Assembly: GCA_009930155.1 (NCBI GenBank)
Contig: RZYX01000002.1
Location: forward strand, 1 to 64,000
Source: Clostridia bacterium
Lineage (GTDB): Bacteria; Bacillota_A; Clostridia; Oscillospirales; Acutalibacteraceae
DNA: 64,000 bases
Reading direction: 5' to 3'
Shown here: piece after piece, positions 33,863-43,014 of the stretch
Numbering within the stretch: position 1 is the stretch's first letter
How the letters are laid out: each line of letters opens with the position of its first letter
Position numbers and translations under genes: made by a program
Notes under the pieces: model-generated
Seen by the model: only the letters and a program-made list of their open reading frames with translations
Databases searched by the model: none
Told to the model about the DNA's origin: nothing

Positions 33863-34699
33863 TTACATACCTTTTAGTTTTTCAAATGTAAGCGTGGCAT
33901 CCTCACACTTATTACGAGAAGAAAGTAGCTCAAGAGAATACACCGCACACGCATGTTTGTAGTATGGGTAGACATAAATAGTTGTAGGAAAAACCAAAAT
34001 GCTAAGAAGTATCCACGCAGTAAATCTAAGCTTAAACAAAAACAAGTCAATACAGTTTTCGTCCATTAGCCTTATGCTTTCATCAATTACTCCTCTTACA
34101 GAAAGGTCACCACGCTTTGTCAATATCAAATAACAAAGGGTATACCTTTGGCGAATACACAAAAACGACACAGTGCCTAATATAAGAAGCACAATATGCC
34201 CACCAATTATTATTGCGGTTATTGATTTTGTCGCCATCATTTGCCTAGTTGCAAAAAGCCAAACTTCAAACATAATTGCATATGGAATTAAAAACACAAC
34301 TGCCCAAAAAACATTTAATATAAAAAGCCTTATATAAAGTGCCGTGTAACGTTTTAAGCCCACTTTTTTTACAGTCATTTTAACAGGTTTATATTTAAGG
34401 TCACCATTTACCTTTGATTTAAAAATAAACCATATTTCTCTCATTGCCTTTAGTTTTGCCAAAATTGGGATTGAAACAAGCAACGAAAAGAGGGAAAGAA
34501 TAAGCTTTACATAGATGTTTGAAAAAAGCGACAAAAATTCAAAGTTTGCTAAATTTGTCGGAATAAGTGAAATTAAAACACTTAAATTTGAAAGCATAAT
34601 GTATGCAAACACGCAAAAGAATAACAATGCAAAGGTTTTTATAACCTGATTTGAATTTATTTCCTTCGCTTTAATTTGAATTCTGCTTTTTTCATTCAA
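33863..34699 (-). CDS. Multi-pass membrane protein, DUF975-like
   Basis: About 278 residues from a TTG at 34699, which has GGAG nine bases upstream; a TTG seven codons earlier lacks a ribosome site. Five or six membrane helices. The N-terminus (SRIQIKAKEINSNQVIKTFALL) resembles the start of DUF975 proteins, and the positively charged loop before FTAWILLSILVFPTTIYVYPY near the C-terminus fits that family. Function unknown. It is divergent from glgB. Confidence 0.6.
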   Translation of the reverse strand: MNEKSRIQIKAKEINSNQVIKTFALLFFCVFAYIMLSNLSVLISLIPTNLANFEFLSLFSNIYVKLILSLFSLLVSIPILAKLKAMREIWFIFKSKVNGDLKYKPVKMTVKKVGLKRYTALYIRLFILNVFWAVVFLIPYAIMFEVWLFATRQMMATKSITAIIIGGHIVLLILGTVSFLCIRQRYTLCYLILTKRGDLSVRGVIDESIRLMDENCIDLFLFKLRFTAWILLSILVFPTTIYVYPYYKHACAVYSLELLSSRNKCEDATLTFEKLKGM

Positions 34700-34990
34700 T
34701 AATATCAACTCCGTTTGCAAAGTCTTACTATGATATTATTGGCTATGTTATTAATTTTTATCCTTATATTCTTTATTATAAAAGTCAATTAAACTAATAA
34801 ATCGACAATAATTAACACTAAAAGCTTAATTTTATATCGAATGTCATCTATTCCTAATATTTTACAGCGAAAAAAATATATGTCAACACAATAAAAAAGT
34901 AATAATTGTTAAATTTTAATCATATCCTTTTCTTGTGTTCTTTTTCGCTTGTCTTTTTTTAATTGTTTTTTTGTAATAAATAACTATAAA
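34700..34990. other. AT-rich divergent intergenic region
   Basis: The space between the DUF975-like gene and the glgB promoter. It is A/T-rich with T-runs, and no gene or clear hairpin was seen. A minus-strand promoter for the DUF975-like gene must lie here but no convincing -35/-10 pair was found. Confidence 0.4.
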
Positions 34991-34993
34991 GAC

Positions 34994-35022
34994 TTGAATT
35001 AACATGGTGCATTTGATAGAAT
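34994..35022 (+). promoter_or_regulatory. Promoter of the glg operon
   Basis: TTGAAT and TAGAAT with a 17-base spacer, about 60 bases before the glgB ATG (ribosome site GAGAGGTG). Confidence 0.55.
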
Positions 35023-35084
35023 AAATATAGAAGGAACTTATAATTTTTGTATATTATACTATTTATTTTGAGAGGTGCCATTAT

Positions 35085-37202
35085 ATGGGAATGCAAAAGC
35101 AATGGGATTTAGATCTCCCTGTTTATCTGTTTCACGAGGGTAACAGCACAAAGTCTTACGAACTCCTCGGTGCACATAAAACAGGCGCAGGCAATGAAGT
35201 CGTTTTCCGTGTGTGGGCCCCTAACGCATCCGCCGTCAGTGTTGTTGGTGATTTTAACGATTGGGATGAAACTGTAAACCCAATGTATCCTTTTAACAAA
35301 AGCGGAATTTGGGAATGTGTTATTGAAGAAAGCGTCAAAAAATTTGATGCTTACAAATATCATATTGAATCTGCCGACGGTCGTATGCTTATGAAAAGCG
35401 ACCCGTATGGTGTTCATATGGAAACACGCCCTGGAACAGCTTCAAAATTTTATGAGCTGGGCTCATACGAATGGAACGACTCTGAATGGATGAAGGCAAG
35501 AAGTTCTACCCCAATCTATGACATGCCCATGAACATTTATGAAGTTCATGCTGGTTCTTGGAAGCGTTTTTCTGATGGTAACTTTTTCTCATATCGCAAG
35601 CTCGCAGATGAGCTTATCCCTTATGTATGTGATATGGGCTACACTCATATTGAGTTTATGCCTTTGTCCGAATACCCGTTTGACGGTTCATGGGGATATC
35701 AGGTAACGGGCTTTTTCGCCCCAACCTCACGCTATGGCCTGCCAGAAGATTTGATGTATCTTATTGACAAATGCCATCAAAACAACATAGGAATTATTCT
35801 TGATTGGGTTCCTGCTCATTTTCCAAAGGATGCCAACGGTCTTTATGAATTTGATGGTGGACCTTGCTACGAATACGCAGATCCACGCAAAGGCGAGCAC
35901 AAAAGCTGGGGTACAAATGTGTTTGATTTTGGCAAAACTGAAGTTCAAAGCTTTCTAATTTCTAACGCTATCTATTGGCTTGATTTATTTCATATTGACG
36001 GTCTACGTGTTGACGCTGTAGCATCAATGATTTACCTTGATTATGACCGTAAAAATGGCGAATGGATTCCAAACTCCTATGGTGGCAGAGAAAATTTAGA
36101 GGCTGTTGATTTTATCAAAAAGCTTAATCAAGCTGTATTCCGTGAGCATCCAGATGTAATGATGATTGCAGAAGAGAGCACGGCATGGCCAATGGTTTCT
36201 AAGCCCACTTATCTTGGTGGTCTTGGATTTAACTTTAAATGGAACATGGGCTGGATGAATGATGTTTGCCATTATTTCTCCCTTGATGGACTTAGCCGTA
36301 AATACAATCATGACTGTCTTACCTTCTCATTCTTTTATGCATTCTCTGAAAACTTTGTGTTGCCCATTTCTCATGACGAAGTGGTACACGGCAAAGGTTC
36401 TCTTATAGGGAAAATGCCTGGAAATCCAAATGTTCCAGAAGAATATGTACAAAAATTTGCAGGAATGCGTTCTATGCTTGGATATATGTTTGCTCATCCT
36501 GGCAAAAAGCTTACTTTTATGGGTCAAGAATTTGCCCAGTTTAAAGAATGGGATTTTGAGGATGAACTTGACTGGAAAATGCTTGAATATGACGCTCACA
36601 AACAAATGCAAGAATACACAAGAACACTTAATAAACTATACAAAAACACACCTGCACTGTGGCAAATTGATTACAGTTGGGAGGGTTTTGCTTGGATTGT
36701 TAGTGACGATGATTGCAACTCCGTTATCGCCTTTAAAAGAATGGACGATGATGAAAACGAGCTTGTTATTGTATGTAACCTTACCTGTGTTGAACGCAAA
36801 AGTTATCGTATAGGTGTTAAAAAGGGTTCTTATGAAGTGATCCTTAACTCCAACGAAAAACAATTTGGCGGAAGTGGCAGCGGCCCAAAAGGCAAAGTTA
36901 AAACCACTAATGTTGCTATGCATGACCAACTGCAAAGTCTTTGCATTGACCTGCCTGCTAACTCAGCCCTCTTTTTTAAAAAAATAAAAGAAGAAAAAAC
37001 AACACCTTTAAAAGATGCTAACAAACCCGCTAAAAAAGCCACAACCACAGACCCTAAAAAAGCTGTGTCAAAAACTAAAAAAAGCACTTCCGCTACTTCT
37101 AAAAAGCCTGCGGAAAAATCTAAAAAAAGTGCTGATACTGATTTAAAAAAGACAGCAGAAAAGAAAGCCCCAAAAAGTCCTACCAAAGAAGTTAAAAAAT
37201 AA
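35085..37202 (+). CDS. glgB: 1,4-alpha-glucan branching enzyme with lysine-rich tail
   Basis: 705 residues. An N-terminal carbohydrate-binding domain (about 28-115, RVWAPNASAVSVVGDFNDW) is followed by the GH13 barrel. The nucleophile Asp lies in DGLRVDAVAS (about 310), the acid Glu in IAEESTAWP (about 362) and the third Asp in ISHDEVVHGKGSL. It transfers chain segments to make alpha-1,6 branches in glycogen. The catalytic part ends near 630; the last 65 or so residues are almost all Lys, Ala, Thr, Ser and Pro with repeated KK motifs, like a histone H1-type tail. It leads the operon glgB-glgC-glgD-glgA. Confidence 0.97.
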   Translation: MGMQKQWDLDLPVYLFHEGNSTKSYELLGAHKTGAGNEVVFRVWAPNASAVSVVGDFNDWDETVNPMYPFNKSGIWECVIEESVKKFDAYKYHIESADGRMLMKSDPYGVHMETRPGTASKFYELGSYEWNDSEWMKARSSTPIYDMPMNIYEVHAGSWKRFSDGNFFSYRKLADELIPYVCDMGYTHIEFMPLSEYPFDGSWGYQVTGFFAPTSRYGLPEDLMYLIDKCHQNNIGIILDWVPAHFPKDANGLYEFDGGPCYEYADPRKGEHKSWGTNVFDFGKTEVQSFLISNAIYWLDLFHIDGLRVDAVASMIYLDYDRKNGEWIPNSYGGRENLEAVDFIKKLNQAVFREHPDVMMIAEESTAWPMVSKPTYLGGLGFNFKWNMGWMNDVCHYFSLDGLSRKYNHDCLTFSFFYAFSENFVLPISHDEVVHGKGSLIGKMPGNPNVPEEYVQKFAGMRSMLGYMFAHPGKKLTFMGQEFAQFKEWDFEDELDWKMLEYDAHKQMQEYTRTLNKLYKNTPALWQIDYSWEGFAWIVSDDDCNSVIAFKRMDDDENELVIVCNLTCVERKSYRIGVKKGSYEVILNSNEKQFGGSGSGPKGKVKTTNVAMHDQLQSLCIDLPANSALFFKKIKEEKTTPLKDANKPAKKATTTDPKKAVSKTKKSTSATSKKPAEKSKKSADTDLKKTAEKKAPKSPTKEVKK

Positions 37203-37282
37203 GGATACTCAGCAATATAATATTGCTTTTATAAAAGAATCGAAGTTTAACTTAGCAAAATCATAAGCAAGGGAGTGGAACT

Positions 37283-38497
37283 ATGGCTCGGAAAATGGAG
37301 TGTATTGCAATGCTTTTGGCCGGCGGTCAAGGGAGCCGTCTAGGTATACTAACAAAAACTATTGCAAAGCCTGCCGTACCTTACGGTGGCAAATACAGGA
37401 TTATTGACTTTCCCCTTTCAAACTGTGTAAACTCAGGAATTTATACAGTTGGCGTACTTACACAGTATCAGCCTTTATTACTAAATGATTATATTGGTAA
37501 CGGTGAGCCGTGGGATTTGGACCGCATGGATGGCGGTGTCCACATCCTCTCTCCATACCAACAAATCAAGGGTACAGAGTGGTATAAGAACACAGCAAAT
37601 GCAATTTATCAAAACATCAATTTTATTGACAAGTACGAACCTGAATATGTTGTTATTCTATCGGGCGACCACATCTATAAAATGGATTATTCGCAAATGC
37701 TTTCATACCACAAGGAAAAAGAAGCCGCCTGCACAATTGCGATGCTTGAAGTTCCATGGGAAGAGGCTTCCCGTTTTGGACTTATGCTTGTTGACGACGA
37801 CGGAACAATTAAAGAATTTGAGGAAAAGCCAAAAAAGCCTCGCACCAACAAAGCATCTATGGGTGTTTATATGTTTACTTGGGAAAAGCTTCGCAGCTAT
37901 CTTTTAGAAGATGAAGCTAACCCAAAATCAAGCAATGACTTTGGCCACGACATTATCCCTGCTATGCACAAAGCTGGCGAAAGGCTTGTTGCTTATCAGT
38001 TTGACGGATACTGGCGAGATGTTGGAACAATCGATAGCCTATGGGCCTCAAACCTTGACCTTTTGTCCCCATCCACTGGTCTTAACCTTGATGACCCTAA
38101 CTGGAAGATTTATTCAAGAAGCCCAAGCTCGCCCCCACAATATATTTCTGATACCGCACAGGTGCAAAACTCTATGCTTTCTGAAGGGTGTCAAATTGAA
38201 GGAAAAGTTGACTTTTCTGTTTTGTTTGACAATGTAACCGTTGAAAAGGGTGCTGTTATCCGTGACTCTATAATTATGCCTGGTAGCACAATCAAAAGTG
38301 GAGCTACAGTTAAATATTCTATCGTGGCAGAAAATACAATTGTTGACGAAAATGCTTGTATCGGCAAACGCCCTGAAGAAGCAGATATGGACACATGGGG
38401 AATCACCGTTATTGGCTCTAATATAACTATCGGCAAGAATGTCCGTATTGGCGCTAATGAAATGATTGATTCTGATATGATGGAGGTGGCAAAATGA
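37283..38497 (+). CDS. glgC: Glucose-1-phosphate adenylyltransferase, catalytic subunit
   Basis: 404 residues. The nucleotide-binding motif [24 protein letters not shown] (activator/substrate loop), [10 protein letters not shown] (catalytic Asp) and FEEKPKKP are intact; the C-terminal third is a left-handed beta-helix. It makes ADP-glucose for glycogen. It lies 80 bases after glgB, with GGGAGTGG before the ATG, and its last four bases overlap the glgD start (ATGA). Firmicutes GlgC works best in a complex with GlgD, which follows directly. Confidence 0.97.
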   Translation: MARKMECIAMLLAGGQGSRLGILTKTIAKPAVPYGGKYRIIDFPLSNCVNSGIYTVGVLTQYQPLLLNDYIGNGEPWDLDRMDGGVHILSPYQQIKGTEWYKNTANAIYQNINFIDKYEPEYVVILSGDHIYKMDYSQMLSYHKEKEAACTIAMLEVPWEEASRFGLMLVDDDGTIKEFEEKPKKPRTNKASMGVYMFTWEKLRSYLLEDEANPKSSNDFGHDIIPAMHKAGERLVAYQFDGYWRDVGTIDSLWASNLDLLSPSTGLNLDDPNWKIYSRSPSSPPQYISDTAQVQNSMLSEGCQIEGKVDFSVLFDNVTVEKGAVIRDSIIMPGSTIKSGATVKYSIVAENTIVDENACIGKRPEEADMDTWGITVIGSNITIGKNVRIGANEMIDSDMMEVAK

Positions 38498-39615
38498 GAG
38501 CAAATGATGTGCTTGGCATAATCTATTCTCACTCATATGATAAATCTATTCCTGAACTTACAACTGTTCGCACTATGGCATCTGTTCCATTTGGTTGCCG
38601 TTATCGTATGATCGACTTTCCACTTTCTAACATGGTTAACAGTGGCATTACACAAGTAGGTGTTATCACAAAAAGCCATTACCAATCCCTTATGGATCAT
38701 ATTGGAACAGGCAAACCTTGGGACCTTTCAAGAAAAAGGGAAGGTCTATTTATCCTGCCTCCTTTCAACAACGCATCCCCATATGGCAACCATGACAATC
38801 GTATTCAATCATTCGTAAGCATTGTTGACTTTTTACGCCGTTCAAGGCACGAGTATGTTGCACTTACAGATGCAAACACAATATATAACTTTGATTTTGG
38901 TGAGCTATTTAAATTTCATACAAAAAGCGAAGCAGACATAACCATTGTTTATAAACATGGCAAAGCTCCAAACCTTGATAACACTATGGTTTTGTCTATG
39001 AACGAAGAAACTAATCGTGTCAAAGAAATCACTTTGTCGCCCAGTGGCAATGACGAAGTTGATTATTCTATGAACATCATCCTTCTTCGCAAATCGCTAC
39101 TTGAGCACCTTGTTCAAAGTGCATTTTGCCTTAATTACGATATTTTTGAGCGTGATGTCCTTCAACGCAATGTTAATAACCTGCGTGTGTTCGGATATGA
39201 GGCTCCTGGATTTTCTGCTCTTATTGATTCTCTACAAAGCTATTATGAAGTTAGCATGCAGCTGCTTGACCCAAAGAATCGCAGAACTTTATTTGACCCA
39301 AAAAATCAAATACACACAAAGATTTGTGATAATGTTCCTGCAACTTACAGCTACGATTGCAATGTTAAAAATTCTCTTATTGCAGATGGCTGCATAATAA
39401 ATGGAACAGTAGAAAACTCTATTTTATTCCGTGGAGTTCACATAGCTGAGGGTGCTGTTGTTAAAAATTCCATAATAATGCAAGGCTCGGTTGTGAGCAA
39501 TGATTCAAAGCTTAACTGTGTTATAACGGATAAAAATGTCACCATAACACCTGGCAAAAAATTGTCTGGTGATAAATCTTTCCCAATCTATTTGGGCAAA
39601 GGAATATCGGTTTAA
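38494..39615 (+). CDS. glgD: GlgD, regulatory subunit of ADP-glucose pyrophosphorylase
   Basis: 373 residues homologous to GlgC but without the GGxGxRL nucleotide motif ([11 protein letters not shown] in its place), as is normal for Firmicutes Glg[18 protein letters not shown] and the C-terminal beta-helix repeats are kept. It forms a heterotetramer with GlgC and raises its activity. It is translationally coupled to glgC by an ATGA overlap. Confidence 0.95.
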   Translation: MRANDVLGIIYSHSYDKSIPELTTVRTMASVPFGCRYRMIDFPLSNMVNSGITQVGVITKSHYQSLMDHIGTGKPWDLSRKREGLFILPPFNNASPYGNHDNRIQSFVSIVDFLRRSRHEYVALTDANTIYNFDFGELFKFHTKSEADITIVYKHGKAPNLDNTMVLSMNEETNRVKEITLSPSGNDEVDYSMNIILLRKSLLEHLVQSAFCLNYDIFERDVLQRNVNNLRVFGYEAPGFSALIDSLQSYYEVSMQLLDPKNRRTLFDPKNQIHTKICDNVPATYSYDCNVKNSLIADGCIINGTVENSILFRGVHIAEGAVVKNSIIMQGSVVSNDSKLNCVITDKNVTITPGKKLSGDKSFPIYLGKGISV

Positions 39616-39669
39616 ATTTACCGCTGTGCATAATATGCCTTCGGTGTGATTCTTAAAGGAGTGGATTTT

Positions 39670-41097
39670 TTGAAAGTTTTATTTGTTTCAAGTGAAGCAA
39701 CCCCATTTGCTCTTAGTGGGGGATTGGGAGAGGTTGCTGGTGCTTTACCGCAAGCACTAAAAGCTAACAAGGTTGATTGCCGTGTTATTCTTCCTCTATA
39801 CGGGCAAATCCCTAATAATCTTCGTAAAAAGATGAAGTTTTTAACATCTTTTGAGGTTAATGTTGCTTGGCGTAGTCAATATTGTGGTATTTTTAAAGCG
39901 ATTGAAAATGGAGTAACTTATTATTTTGTTGATAATGAATACTATTTCAAGCGTGATTCTCTTTATGGCCACTATGACGATGCTGAAAGATTTTCTTATT
40001 TCTCCCGTGCTGTGCTTGAGGCAATTTCCCATATAGACTTTAAGCCCGACATACTCCATTGCCATGATTGGCAAACTGCTTTGGTGCCATTTTATTACAG
40101 TGCATTTTATTATAATAGGCTTGGTTATGAGAATATAAAAACGGTTTATACCATACATAATATTCAATATCAAGGTCTTTTTGGCAAAGAAATATTAAAC
40201 GAACTTATCGGGGTAAGCCCAGACAAATATTCGCTAATTGAATATGATGGTATAGTAAACTTTTCAAAGAGTGCTATTGAGTGTGCAAACAAGGTTACGA
40301 CCGTAAGCCCAACCTATGCAAACGAAATTATGGATGCTTGGTATAGCCACGGACTTGACCCTATCCTTAACCAACGCTCATGGAAACTTTGTGGCATTTT
40401 AAATGGCATAGACACTTTAAGCTATGACCCTGAGAATGACCCTGATATTTTCTATAAATACTCATTGCAAAAAAAGGCGGGCAAGTCTCGCAATAAAAAA
40501 GCTTTGCAAGAACACTTTGACTTTGAAGTTAACAAAAACATTCCAATAATTTGCATTGTTTCTCGCCTTGTATCTCACAAGGGACTTGACCTTATCAGAA
40601 CTGTTATTGACGAACTACTTTACACAACTGAAGTTCGCATTATAGTTCTTGGCTCTGGCGACTCTGAATATGAGGATTTCTTTAAAGGCGTTGCTCAAAG
40701 GCATCCTGACAAGTTCCGTTTAGCTCTTGGCTTTATTCCCGAGCTTTCACGCAAGCTTTATGCTGGCTCAGATATGCTTCTTATGCCCTCAAAAAGTGAG
40801 CCTTGCGGACTTTCACAGCTTATTGCTTTACGCTACGGAACAATTCCAATTGTTCGTGAAACAGGTGGCCTAAAGGATACAATTTTTGATTGTGGCGATC
40901 CTAACGGCAATGGATTTACTTTTAAAACATATGACGCTTATGATATGCTTTGGGCTATTAATAGGGCTATCGACCTGTATTATAACCGTAATACAGAATG
41001 GAAAAAGCTTGTTAGCCGTGCACTGGGAATTGACCACAGTTGGAACAATTCTGCCCTTCAGTATATTGATATGTATAATGATGTTTTAAAAGATTAA
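39670..41097 (+). CDS. glgA: Glycogen synthase (ADP-glucose)
   Basis: 475 residues of the GT5 family. The N-terminal KVLFVSSEATPFALSGGLGEV holds the KxGGL-type ADP-glucose loop (here SGGLG, with the usual Lys replaced by Leu/Ser context), HCHDWQTALVP lies near 125, and the C-terminal SKSEPCGLSQLIALRYGT and RETGGLKD are intact. It adds glucose to the growing alpha-1,4 chain. The start is a TTG at 39670, with AAAGGAG eight bases upstream; a GTG at 39646 would place that site inside the gene. Last gene of the glycogen operon. Confidence 0.95.
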   Translation: MKVLFVSSEATPFALSGGLGEVAGALPQALKANKVDCRVILPLYGQIPNNLRKKMKFLTSFEVNVAWRSQYCGIFKAIENGVTYYFVDNEYYFKRDSLYGHYDDAERFSYFSRAVLEAISHIDFKPDILHCHDWQTALVPFYYSAFYYNRLGYENIKTVYTIHNIQYQGLFGKEILNELIGVSPDKYSLIEYDGIVNFSKSAIECANKVTTVSPTYANEIMDAWYSHGLDPILNQRSWKLCGILNGIDTLSYDPENDPDIFYKYSLQKKAGKSRNKKALQEHFDFEVNKNIPIICIVSRLVSHKGLDLIRTVIDELLYTTEVRIIVLGSGDSEYEDFFKGVAQRHPDKFRLALGFIPELSRKLYAGSDMLLMPSKSEPCGLSQLIALRYGTIPIVRETGGLKDTIFDCGDPNGNGFTFKTYDAYDMLWAINRAIDLYYNRNTEWKKLVSRALGIDHSWNNSALQYIDMYNDVLKD

Positions 41098-41117
41098 AGC
41101 TCTATATACAAATAGTT

Positions 41118-41144
41118 ATGGCCACCAACTTAGCTGGTGGTCAT
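41118..41144 (+). terminator. Terminator-like hairpin after glgA
   Basis: ATGGCCACCA and TGGTGGTCAT form a 10-bp stem (one G-U) 20 bases after the stop, followed by CTTACTTTTG. The U-tract is interrupted. It also lies downstream of the convergent regulator gene. Confidence 0.6.
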
Positions 41145-41226
41145 CTTACTTTTGTTCTAATCTATATGTGGTATTGATATTTTACTTGTCCCAAACTAAA
41201 ATATGATGTACTATATAAAATAACAC

Positions 41227-41829
41227 TTAAACAATAAGCTCTGCTAGACTTGCATTCAAGAACTCATTTGCCCAGCTAGTTATTGTTTTTATACACAACG
41301 GTATTTCCTGAAACTTATATGGTCTTGTATTCTTTTCAATTTCATCAAGCATTGAAATTAAAAGAACCTGAAAAAACTGCACCTGTGTTTTATTTGGCAC
41401 ATTTGAGCCAATCCAGTTTTTGGGAATATAGCCTGACTCAACGCCCTTTAGAATCAAAAGGTAAGCATTAATGGCATAGATGTTTTGCATCTTTTCACCA
41501 GTTTTCTTATTCTTAAAAAACTTTGCACCCAGCAATGCACTTGCTCTATACAGTGTATTTATTGATATTTCGGAATCCTGCGAAACATCCTGTATGTTTT
41601 CAACCATATCAAAACTCACGGAGCTTTCGCTGTTGCCCAACAAATAATCACAGCTTACACCATAATAATTTGCAACACGAAGTACAAAATCAAGCCCGCA
41701 CTCTCGTATCCCATTTTCATAGTGTGAAAGCAGTGCTTGTGAAATTCCAAGTTCGTTTGCCGCTACCTTTTGACTTAGACCTTTTCTTTTGCGTAATTCT
41801 GTTATTGTGCCTGAAAAGTTTGTTGCCAT
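41227..41829 (-). CDS. XRE-family transcriptional regulator
   Basis: 200 residues. The N-terminal Cro/CI helix-turn-helix (about 8-65) reads LRKRKGLSQKVAANELGISQ with SHYENGIRECGLDFVLRVANYY. The rest (about 75-200) is helical and unrecognised, perhaps a ligand or dimerisation domain. It is divergent from a histidine phosphatase gene; a dyad TTGTAT/ATACAA lies between them over its likely -35, which suggests autoregulation. Confidence 0.85.
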   Translation of the reverse strand: MATNFSGTITELRKRKGLSQKVAANELGISQALLSHYENGIRECGLDFVLRVANYYGVSCDYLLGNSESSVSFDMVENIQDVSQDSEISINTLYRASALLGAKFFKNKKTGEKMQNIYAINAYLLILKGVESGYIPKNWIGSNVPNKTQVQFFQVLLISMLDEIEKNTRPYKFQEIPLCIKTITSWANEFLNASLAELIV

Positions 41830-41859
41830 TTTTTACCCCTCTTTTATACTGTTTGTAAT

Positions 41860-41888
41860 ATTATAACCTTAATATAAAAATTTGTATA
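41860..41888 (-). promoter_or_regulatory. Promoter of the XRE regulator
   Basis: TATACA and consensus TATAAT are 17 bases apart on the minus strand, about 31 bases before the regulator ATG. The -35 overlaps the dyad at 41882-41899. Confidence 0.5.
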
Positions 41889-41899
41889 CCTAAATACAA
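41882..41899. promoter_or_regulatory. Candidate operator dyad
   Basis: TTGTAT and ATACAA separated by six bases, in the 102-base gap between the XRE regulator and the histidine phosphatase. A plausible binding site for the regulator; based on symmetry and position only. Confidence 0.35.
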
Positions 41900-41931
41900 C
41901 CATAAAAATACATTTTGTTTTGGAGGCTCCT

Positions 41932-42642
41932 ATGAAAACATATAAAATACATCTTGTAAGGCACGGCCTTACCCAGTCCAATCTTGAAGGTAAATATGTG
42001 GGGCATATTGATGTTCCTCTGTGTGAACAAGGAAAAGCTCAGCTTGTTCAAATGGTAAATGACTTTAAATATCCAGTTTCTGAGGCACTTTTTTGTAGCC
42101 CGCTCTCACGCTGTATTGAAACTGCAAAAATAATTTATAGCGATATGAATCCAATAATCATCCCTGACCTTATTGAATATAATTTTGGTGATTTTGAGAA
42201 CAAAACAGCTGAAGACCTTCGTAAAAACGAGATGTTTTTACAATGGCTTTCTGGCGGTGCTGATTTTGCTCCTCCTTTTGGCGAAAGCAATGCTCAATTT
42301 GGCAAGCGTGTATGTGGTACATTTTCAAAAATTGTTGATGGTCTTATAAAAACAGGCACAACCAGTGCAAGCATTATTACCCACGGCGGAGTTATTATGG
42401 CTATTCTCCACTTCTTTGCACTCCCTGAATTACCAATGACAGACTGGCTCACTCCTAATGGTTGCGGGTACACTGTTTGTATCACTCCTTCACTTTGGAG
42501 CCGTATGCAAAAGTTTGAAGTCTTTGGCGAGCTTCCAATTTCAGAAAACGATGAGCTAAAAAGCGAACAAGATTTTATGGATATTAACAATGAAATCTTA
42601 GAAAATGCAGATTACGGACTTCTTGATGACTTGCAGTTTTAA
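41932..42642 (+). CDS. Histidine phosphatase superfamily protein
   Basis: 236 residues. The phosphohistidine motif LVRHGLTQSN lies at the N-terminus, the second-shell SPLSRCIETAKIIY near 55-70, EYNFGDFENKTAEDL near 88 and the catalytic second His in ITHGGVIMAIL near 148. This is the phosphoglycerate mutase/cobC branch, covering mutases, alpha-ribazole phosphatases and general phosphatases; the substrate cannot be read from the sequence. The ATG at 41932 has GGAGG five bases before. The last 40 residues are acidic and not part of the fold. Confidence 0.88.
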   Translation: MKTYKIHLVRHGLTQSNLEGKYVGHIDVPLCEQGKAQLVQMVNDFKYPVSEALFCSPLSRCIETAKIIYSDMNPIIIPDLIEYNFGDFENKTAEDLRKNEMFLQWLSGGADFAPPFGESNAQFGKRVCGTFSKIVDGLIKTGTTSASIITHGGVIMAILHFFALPELPMTDWLTPNGCGYTVCITPSLWSRMQKFEVFGELPISENDELKSEQDFMDINNEILENADYGLLDDLQF

Positions 42643-42651
42643 AAATAGTTG

Positions 42652-42680
42652 TTGACAAATTAATTTTTTATTCATATAAT
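42652..42680 (+). promoter_or_regulatory. Consensus sigma-A promoter of leuA
   Basis: TTGACA and TATAAT, both exact, with a 17-base spacer, ten bases after the phosphatase stop. Transcription starting near 42687 leads straight into the T-box leader. Confidence 0.9.
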
Positions 42681-42689
42681 GCTATTAAA

Positions 42690-42968
42690 GCTTAATATAT
42701 TCTTTACTTTAAAGACTATGACGGAAATAAAGACAGATTTTTGTAAGTTTCAGAGAGTCGGCGGTCGCTGTGAGCCGATACTGCTTGTCTGTGTATAACT
42801 CGTTCCTGAGTCGTTTGCCTGAAATCATAGGGCAAGCCGTTAGACTGCGTTAAAAGTCAGAGCCTTATTAGAGGCTTAAAGGACAGTTCTCTTGAACTGT
42901 TTAAGTAGGGTTGGTACCGCGTGGATTTATCCTCGCCCCTATATACACAATAGGGGCGATTTTTTATA
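42690..42968 (+). promoter_or_regulatory. T-box leader (leucine) controlling leuA
   Basis: Stem I contains AGAGAG and the distal loop region GGCGGTCGCTGTGAGCC; the 3' side of the specifier loop reads ATAACTCGTTCC, giving the codon CTC (Leu) at 42799-42801. The T-box GGTTGGTACCGCG lies at 42909-42921, with one extra T compared with the common GGGTGGTACC form. A terminator TCGCCCCTAT..ATAGGGGCGA with a U-tract follows at about 42933-42967. Uncharged tRNA-Leu would stabilise the antiterminator and allow leuA expression. The leucine specifier agrees with the downstream gene. Confidence 0.93.
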
Positions 42969-43014
42969 CCCATTTTTAAAATCAGCCTCTAACTAATCAA
43001 AAGGAGGAAAAACT

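Noticed and set aside
38114..38536. Open frame antisense to the end of glgC
   Set aside because: Overlaps fully with a strongly supported gene pair and matches no known family.
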